DNA of 64,000 nucleotides from Comamonas badia DSM 17552. GTDB lineage: Bacteria; Pseudomonadota; Gammaproteobacteria; Burkholderiales; Burkholderiaceae_C. The notes below the pieces were generated by a model. The model was not told the origin of the DNA. It saw only the letters and a list, made by a program, of their open reading frames with translations, and did no database searches. How positions within the stretch are numbered: position 1 is the stretch's first letter; every line of letters starts with the position of its first letter. Made by a program: the position numbers and the translations under genes. Below, piece after piece: positions 59,725 to 64,000 of this stretch. The stretch is from the NCBI RefSeq assembly GCF_000484635.1, contig NZ_AXVM01000003.1, forward strand, positions 62,001-126,000, given 5' to 3'.

Positions 59725-60174
59725 TCAAGCGCTGGGCAGATCGACCGCCGGCTTGCCCTTCATGCGGTAGGAGCGGCCGCGGAACACCGCCACCAGCTCG
59801 CCGCGCTGGTTGTGCACGTCCACGTCGTACACGCCGGTGCGTCCGGCCTGCTGCACCTCGCGCGCCTGCGCGGTCAGCACGTCGCCCTCGCGCCCGGGAG
59901 CGACGAAGTCGATCGTCACGCCCGAGGCCACGGTCAGCTCATTGCCGGCGTTGCAGGCAAACGCAAACGCCGAATCGGCCAGCGTGGTGATCATCCCGCC
60001 GTGGCAGGTGGCGTGGCCGTTGAGCATGTCGGCGCGCACCGTCATCGTCACCGTGGCGCGGCCGGGGCCTATGGCCGTCACCTGCATGCCCAGCGCACGC
60101 GTGGCGCGGTCGTTTTCAAGCATCAGCGCGCGCACCTGCTCGGCAAGCTGCTGGGGGTCAAGGGTTGGTGTCAT
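59725..60174 (-). CDS. paaI: Phenylacetate-pathway thioesterase PaaI
   Basis: 149 residues, hotdog fold: LNGHATCHGGMITTLADSAFA near residue 49 (HGG...D), then VTIDFVAPGREGDVLTAQA and GELVAVFRGRSYRMKGKP. Hydrolyses ring-hydroxylated or stalled acyl-CoA intermediates to free CoA. Between paaG (9 bases) and paaK (35 bases). Confidence 0.95.
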   Translation of the reverse strand: MTPTLDPQQLAEQVRALMLENDRATRALGMQVTAIGPGRATVTMTVRADMLNGHATCHGGMITTLADSAFAFACNAGNELTVASGVTIDFVAPGREGDVLTAQAREVQQAGRTGVYDVDVHNQRGELVAVFRGRSYRMKGKPAVDLPSA

Positions 60175-60183
60175 CGCAGGCGT

Positions 60184-60987
60184 TCAACGGTCGGTGAATC
60201 GGGGGGCGCGCTTCTGGGCAAAGGCCTGCACGCCCTCCTGGTAATCGTGGGCAAAGCCCAGCGTGCGCTGCAGCGCGGCTTCGTGTTTCAGGGCGCCTTC
60301 AAAGTCGCTTTGCGCACCGGCATCCAGCGCGCCGCGGATGGCCACCAGCGCCTGGGTCGGCATGCCCGCCAGGCGCGCGGCCAGCGCCTGCGCGCTGGCG
60401 GCCAGCTCGTCATCGGGCACGCTGCGCCAGATGAGGCCGATGCGCGCCGCCTCCTCGGCCGGCAGCTTGTCGCCCAGCAGCGCCAGGCCCAGCGCCTGCG
60501 CGCGGCCCACCAGGCGCGGCAGCAGCCAGGTGCCACCGCTGTCGGGCACCAGGCCAATCTTGGAAAACGCCTGGATGAAGCTGGCCGAACGCGCCGCCAC
60601 CACCAGATCGCAGGCCAGCGCAATGCTGGCGCCCGCGCCCGCCGCCACGCCGTTGACCATGGCCACCACCGGCACCGGCATGCTGCGCAGGCGCAGCAGC
60701 AAAGGCACGTAATGCCGTTCGATCGCCACGCTCAGATCCTTGGGCGCGGCGCCCGGCGCGGGGTCTGGCGCGACCTCGGGATCGGCCAGATCCTGCCCGG
60801 CGCAGAACGCGCGCCCGGCGCCCGTCAGCACCACGCAGCGCACGCTGGCGTCATCCGCCGCGGCATGGAGCGCCGCCAGCAGCTGCTGGTGCAGTTCGCC
60901 GGTGAAGCTGTTGAGCTGCGCCGGCCGGTTGAGCGCGATGGTGCGCACGGCGGCATCGTTGGAGACGAGAACCAGGGGGTCGGACAT
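60184..60987 (-). CDS. paaG: Enoyl-CoA isomerase PaaG
   Basis: 267 residues; crotonase fold. The start was set at MSDPLVLVSNDAAVRT. Seen: AFCAGQDLADPEV near residue 61, VNGVAAGAGASIALACDLVVA near residue 112 (oxyanion hole), GLVPDSGGTWLLPRLVG near residue 143 (catalytic Asp). Converts the epoxide of phenylacetyl-CoA to the oxepin. First gene of the leftward paa operon, divergent from paaN. Confidence 0.94.
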   Translation of the reverse strand: MSDPLVLVSNDAAVRTIALNRPAQLNSFTGELHQQLLAALHAAADDASVRCVVLTGAGRAFCAGQDLADPEVAPDPAPGAAPKDLSVAIERHYVPLLLRLRSMPVPVVAMVNGVAAGAGASIALACDLVVAARSASFIQAFSKIGLVPDSGGTWLLPRLVGRAQALGLALLGDKLPAEEAARIGLIWRSVPDDELAASAQALAARLAGMPTQALVAIRGALDAGAQSDFEGALKHEAALQRTLGFAHDYQEGVQAFAQKRAPRFTDR

Positions 60988-61040
60988 GGGCGATACGGGT
61001 ACGGATGGCTGAAAAAGAAAAACCGACCAGGAAAACATAA

Positions 61041-61069
61041 TTGACCGATCGGTCGGTAAATCATAAACT
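61041..61069 (+). promoter_or_regulatory. paaN promoter with PaaR-type operator
   Basis: TTGACC (61041-61046), 17 bases, TAAACT (61064-61069). It contains GACCGATCGGTC (61043-61054), a perfect 12-base palindrome followed by GGT, so ACCG/CGGT half sites overlap. A further ACCGACC half site is at 61022-61028. The leftward paaG promoter probably overlaps the same palindrome (TTTACC ... TATGTT, poor spacing). Confidence 0.68.
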
Positions 61070-61128
61070 CTCGGGCTGCCTTGGCGCAAGCCCTTTCACC
61101 CCCGTAAAAACCCTAGGAGACGGTTCCC

Positions 61129-62784
61129 ATGTCGCTGTTCGACACCCACCGCGCGCTGCTCGACGGCGCGCTGAGCGCCCTTGCCACGCGCGCGTTCTGG
61201 ACGCCCTTCCCCGAGATGCCCTCGCCCAAGGTCTATGGCGAAACCGGCCAGGCCGACGGCATCGCCGCCGCCAACGCGCTGCTGGGCAAGGATTTCCCGC
61301 TCACGCAGCCGGGCGAAGTCGGCCGCATCGCCACCGAGCAATCACCCTACGGCGTGGCGCTGGACGTACGCTACCCCGAATGCACGGCCGATGCCTTGAT
61401 CGCCGCCGCCCAGGCCGCCGAGCCCGCCTGGCAGGCGCTGGGCGCGCAGGGGCGCGTGGGCGTGCTGCTGGAAGCGCTCACGCGCATCCACAAGCGCAGC
61501 CACGAGATCGCGCATGCCGTGATGCTCACCACCGGCCAGGGCCCGATGATGGCCTTCCAGGCCGGCGGCCCGCACGCGCAGGACCGCGCACTCGAAGCCA
61601 TCGCCTACGCCTGGAAGGCCATGGCCGACGTGCCCGCCCAGGCGCGCTGGGAAAAGCCGCAAGGCAAGAACCCGCCGCTGGTGATGCACAAGCACTTCGA
61701 GATCGTCGGCCGCGGCGTGGCGCTGGTGATCGGCTGCGCCACCTTCCCCACCTGGAACACCTACCCCGGCCTGTTCGCCGCGCTGGCCACCGGCAACCCG
61801 GTCATCGTCAAGCCCCACCCCAATGCGGTGTTGCCCGCCGCGATCACGGTCGCCATCCTGCGCGAGGTGCTGGCCGAGCAGGGACTCGATCACAACCTCG
61901 TCCTGCTGGCGCTGAGCAACGACCCGGCGCACACCCAGGCGCTGGCGCAAAGCCCGGCGGTCGCCAGCATCGACTTCACCGGCAGCACCGGCTTCGGCCA
62001 CTGGCTGCGCGACCACGCCCCGCAGGCGCGGCTGTACGCCGAGATGGCGGGCGTGAACAGCGTCATCATCGATTCCACCGACCAGTACGCCGCGATGCTG
62101 AACAACCTGGCGTTCACGCTCACGCTCTACAGCGGCCAGATGTGCACCACCACGCAGACGATTTACGTGCCCAGGGACGGCATCGCCACCGATGAAGGGC
62201 ACAAGCGCTTTGAACAAGTGGGGCAAGACCTGGCGGCTGCCGTGGACAAGCTGCTGAGCAACCCCAAGGTCGCCACCGCCGTGCTCGGCGCGGTCTGCGC
62301 GCCCGAGACCGTGGAGCGCATAGTCGCCGCGAGCAGCAAGGGCCAGCTGCTGCTGGCCTCACGCACTCTCGATAATCCCGAGTACCCCAAGGCGCGCATC
62401 CACACCCCGGCCATCGTCGCCCTCACGCAGGCCGACCGCGCCACCTGGGGCAGCGAGTGCTTTGGCCCCGTCTCCTTCGTCGTCGCCACCGACTCGCGCG
62501 AAGCCTCGCTGCAGCAGGCCGAAGCCACCACCCGCGAGCAGGGCGCGCTGACGCTGGGCGTGTATTCCACCGACCGCGCGGTGATCGACCGCACCGTGCA
62601 GCTCAGCCTGCGCGCCCGCGTGGCGCTCTCGATCAACCTCACGCAGGGCGTGTACGTGAACCAGTCGGCCGGTTTCTCCGACTACCACGCCACCGGCGGC
62701 AACCCGGCGGCGACCACCAGCTACACCACGCTGGCCTTCGTCGCCGATCGCTTCGTGGTGGTGCAGCGGCGCGAGCATGTGTGA
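61129..62784 (+). CDS. paaN: Phenylacetate degradation aldehyde dehydrogenase PaaN
   Basis: 551 residues; AGGAGACGGTTCCC precedes the ATG. NAD(P)-aldehyde dehydrogenase domain only: ALVIGCATFPTWNTYPGLFAA near residue 199, FTGSTGFGHWL near residue 283, YAEMAGVNSV near residue 304 (general-base Glu), LYSGQMCTTTQTIYVP near residue 328 (catalytic Cys), WGSECFGPVSFVV near residue 440. The C-terminal MaoC hydrolase domain of E. coli PaaZ (681 residues) is absent, so ring opening needs a separate hydratase. Confidence 0.93.
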   Translation: MSLFDTHRALLDGALSALATRAFWTPFPEMPSPKVYGETGQADGIAAANALLGKDFPLTQPGEVGRIATEQSPYGVALDVRYPECTADALIAAAQAAEPAWQALGAQGRVGVLLEALTRIHKRSHEIAHAVMLTTGQGPMMAFQAGGPHAQDRALEAIAYAWKAMADVPAQARWEKPQGKNPPLVMHKHFEIVGRGVALVIGCATFPTWNTYPGLFAALATGNPVIVKPHPNAVLPAAITVAILREVLAEQGLDHNLVLLALSNDPAHTQALAQSPAVASIDFTGSTGFGHWLRDHAPQARLYAEMAGVNSVIIDSTDQYAAMLNNLAFTLTLYSGQMCTTTQTIYVPRDGIATDEGHKRFEQVGQDLAAAVDKLLSNPKVATAVLGAVCAPETVERIVAASSKGQLLLASRTLDNPEYPKARIHTPAIVALTQADRATWGSECFGPVSFVVATDSREASLQQAEATTREQGALTLGVYSTDRAVIDRTVQLSLRARVALSINLTQGVYVNQSAGFSDYHATGGNPAATTSYTTLAFVADRFVVVQRREHV

Positions 62785-62805
62785 ACACACGGGAATATAG
62801 TCATT

Positions 62806-62827
62806 CACGGCTGAAGCCGCTCCTACA
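62806..62827. repeat. REP-like palindrome after paaN
   Basis: CGGCTGAAGCCG (62808-62819) followed by CTCCTAC, the core of a widespread proteobacterial intergenic palindrome. It lies 24 bases after the paaN stop and may end or stabilise the transcript. The rest of the 127-base gap up to the XRE gene shows nothing more. Confidence 0.5.
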
Positions 62828-62911
62828 ATGGGTGTAATGCTATTTTTGTAGAAGTTGGTTAGCCACGAAAGCTGCGACTTTGGCGTCGTGCGCTTCCAGC
62901 AGCTGCCAGCC

Positions 62912-63241
62912 TCAGACATGCGCCGGTGTTTTGCCTTGCGCACGCCGGGCAGTTTGGCTTTTGGGTTTTGTGACCGTGATGGTCGGCGCCATGCCGGCCG
63001 CCGCCGCCATATCCATCAGCGCATCGAGCGAGAACAGATTGACCTTGCCGCGCACCAGGTCGGAGATGCGCGGCTGCGTCACGCCGAAGAGCTCTGCCGC
63101 CTGCGCCTGCGTGATGCCTTGCTGGCGGATGGCTTCGGTCAGCGCCATCATCAGGCCGGAGCGGGCACTCATGCTGGCAGCCTGCTGCGGCGTGTCTTCG
63201 ATGGCATCCCATACGCTGGCGAATCGTTGTGCACTTGTCAT
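62912..63241 (-). CDS. XRE-family HTH protein (HigA/antitoxin-like)
   Basis: 109 residues from MTSAQRFASVWDAIED. HTH near residues 45-85: ALTEAIRQQGITQAQAAELF, GVTQPRISDLVRGKVNLFSL, then DALMDMAAAAGMAP and a basic tail. Same layout as HTH_37-type antitoxins. It follows brnA by 17 bases, so it is probably a third member of the brnTA module; its partner toxin, if any, is not adjacent. Confidence 0.85.
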   Translation of the reverse strand: MTSAQRFASVWDAIEDTPQQAASMSARSGLMMALTEAIRQQGITQAQAAELFGVTQPRISDLVRGKVNLFSLDALMDMAAAAGMAPTITVTKPKSQTARRAQGKTPAHV

Positions 63242-63258
63242 GAGGCAGGCACTTTCAC

Positions 63259-63486
63259 TCAGGCGCTTGCCTTGGGCCAACCGATTTCAATCTTGCGGTG
63301 CTGCGCCACACAGTCGCGCAGGTAGAGATTGATCAGGCTCTGGTAAGGCACACCCGACTCTGCGGCCATGGCCTTGAAGTATTCGACCACGTCGCCCGAG
63401 AGCCGCATGGAAACCGGCGTCTTCAGCCGCGATGCGTAGGGGTTGCGGCGCGATTTCATTTTGGAAAGATCGTATTCAGCCTTCAT
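63259..63486 (-). CDS. brnA: BrnA antitoxin
   Basis: 75 residues. BrnA/CopG-type: KMKSRRNPYASRLKTPVSMR, LSGDVVEYFKAMAAESGVPY, QSLINLYLRDCVAQHRK; ribbon-helix-helix DNA-binding with MRLSGDVVEYFKAMA as the core. Neutralises BrnT and represses the operon in known systems. Starts 1 base after the brnT stop. Confidence 0.92.
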   Translation of the reverse strand: MKAEYDLSKMKSRRNPYASRLKTPVSMRLSGDVVEYFKAMAAESGVPYQSLINLYLRDCVAQHRKIEIGWPKASA

Positions 63487-63487
63487 A

Positions 63488-63769
63488 TCACGCTCCTGGG
63501 TAAAGCTGGCGCTCACGTGCCGTGGCACGGCGCGCCGAGATGATGCGCAGCACGTCGCCATCTTCACGCTCGCAGTGGCAGACGATCAAGAGCCTGGCCA
63601 TTGCGCTCAGGCCCAGCATCAGGAATCGATCTTCATCGCTGGAGTGCGCCTCATCAAAAAATTGCACGGCAAATTCGTCGTAGAAAACCGACTGCGCCTC
63701 TTCGAAAGAAACGCCGTGCTTTTTGAGGTTGGCGGCTGCCTTGGATGGGTCCCATTCAAAACGAATCAC
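63488..63769 (-). CDS. brnT: BrnT ribonuclease toxin
   Basis: 93 residues from a GTG start. RelE-fold BrnT: FEWDPSKAAANLKKHGVSFE near the N-terminus, EAQSVFYDEFAVQFFDEAH, DRFLMLGLSAMARLLIVCHC, and the basic RIISARRATARERQLY with the catalytic Arg and Tyr. mRNA-cleaving toxin that halts translation. Toxin-first order with brnA downstream is normal for this family. The start codon lies inside the operator palindrome and only about 6 bases past the -10 box, so a leaderless transcript is likely. Confidence 0.92.
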   Translation of the reverse strand: MIRFEWDPSKAAANLKKHGVSFEEAQSVFYDEFAVQFFDEAHSSDEDRFLMLGLSAMARLLIVCHCEREDGDVLRIISARRATARERQLYPGA

Positions 63770-63803
63770 CCATACATTGTATGGATGGGTGATGCGAAAT
63801 CAA
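63765..63803 (-). promoter_or_regulatory. brnTA promoter and palindromic operator
   Basis: A perfect 9-base inverted repeat, ATCACCCAT (63765-63773) and ATGGGTGAT (63785-63793), encloses a second dyad CCATAC (63770-63775)/GTATGG (63779-63784). Minus strand -35 TTGATT (63798-63803), 16 bases, -10 TACAAT (63776-63781). The palindrome covers the -10 box and the GTG start of brnT. Confidence 0.72.
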
Positions 63804-63809
63804 GCTCAG

Positions 63810-64000
63810 CTACCCCCGCCAGGCCTGCCCCCCATCCGCCAGCGCCACCGGCTGCGCGCGGCCCAGGGCTTCGAGGGTGGCAAGCAGCGTGGGCAGGCCC
63901 TTCTTCCAGGCGCCGCGCCCCTTGAAGGCGGCTTCGATCGCGGCCAGCGGCAGCGGGGCTTTGCTGCTGGCCAGCAGGGCGGCGACGGCGCGCACCTGTT
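63810..64000 (-). CDS. 3' end of an unidentified gene
   Basis: About 63 residues before the stop at 63810, open to the right edge. Reads as a small helical winged domain: QVRAVAALLASSKAPLPLAA, FKGRGAWKKGLPTLLATLEALG, then DGGQAWRG. Similar C-terminal winged tails occur on some DNA methyltransferases and helicases, but that is a guess. The gene ends 40 bases before brnT, in the same direction. Confidence 0.55.
   Translation of the reverse strand, partial: QVRAVAALLASSKAPLPLAAIEAAFKGRGAWKKGLPTLLATLEALGRAQPVALADGGQAWRG

Noticed and set aside
62785-62911. CRISPR or attachment site in the gap after paaN.
   Set aside because: Only one REP-like palindrome is present; no direct repeats, tRNA end or integrase.

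Overview
The window is one 64 kb stretch of a G+C-rich chromosome that reads like a betaproteobacterium of the family Comamonadaceae (Acidovorax/Alicycliphilus/Ottowia-type). Support comes from the gene content: a TetR-controlled paa cluster with a stand-alone PaaN, DUF3567 and DUF1840 proteins, a GspA/GspB pair, NnrS, a cobalamin-dependent NrdJ, and a recurring intergenic repeat built on ATAGCT plus a GCGCTT/AAGCGC hairpin. Genus is not resolved. No rRNA, tRNA, CRISPR array, phage or insertion sequence was seen. No stretch longer than about 300 bases lacks a gene.

Layout. 1-4.7 kb: htpG (cut by the left edge) with a heat-shock promoter, then the leftward operon gspA-gspB-crp-DHH phosphoesterase. 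4.8-13.5 kb: a rightward operon for an organic-acid ABC importer, with an acyl-CoA synthetase first, then livG-livH-livM-livK-livF, then a PaaK-like CoA ligase. An OmpA-domain protein follows. 14.2-21.7 kb: a divergent branched-chain acyl-CoA cluster. Leftward it holds tetR, a two-subunit biotin carboxylase, MaoC, CitE and a nitroreductase; rightward an isovaleryl-CoA-dehydrogenase-like enzyme. The gene set matches the mycobacterial accD1-accA1-fadE19-maoC-citE leucine route. 21.9-31.7 kb: housekeeping and small genes, including uspA, tgt, a diguanylate cyclase, a PAS protein, FAH-family and DUF3108 proteins, and nnrS. 31.8-35.4 kb: class II ribonucleotide reductase interrupted by a 381-residue LAGLIDADG intein placed directly before the catalytic cysteine. 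35.6-37.1 kb: a ChaN lipoprotein, a broken VOC gene and DUF1840. 37.2-44.1 kb: an IclR-controlled aromatic-degradation operon with an MBL-fold protein, FAD hydroxylase, VOC protein, MFS transporter and fumarylacetoacetase. 44.2-47.6 kb: tag, an aminopeptidase lipoprotein, ACBP, a hotdog thioesterase and a transglutaminase-like protein. 47.7-52.5 kb: a putative copper-handling operon (Cys/His-rich small protein, TonB receptor, YcnI, CopC-CopD fusion). 52.6-62.8 kb: the phenylacetate operon paaG-I-K-A-B-C-D-E, then a TetR gene and a livK-type binding protein, with paaN divergent. 62.9-64 kb: a brnT-brnA-XRE toxin-antitoxin module and the 3' end of an unidentified gene.

The strongest observations are: (1) the NrdJ intein splitting the N-P/C-G-E active-site motif; (2) face-to-face promoters in the branched-chain acyl-CoA cluster, each with its own copy of a TGATTGTTAG operator; (3) a 9-bp perfect inverted repeat covering the brnT start codon and -10 box, which implies a leaderless autoregulated transcript; (4) intergenic-type repeats absorbed in frame into two proteins (LivG and an aminopeptidase); (5) several nested palindromes inside operons (livH-livM, livK-livF, paaA-paaB). 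All functions are assigned by motif recognition; no database search could be run.
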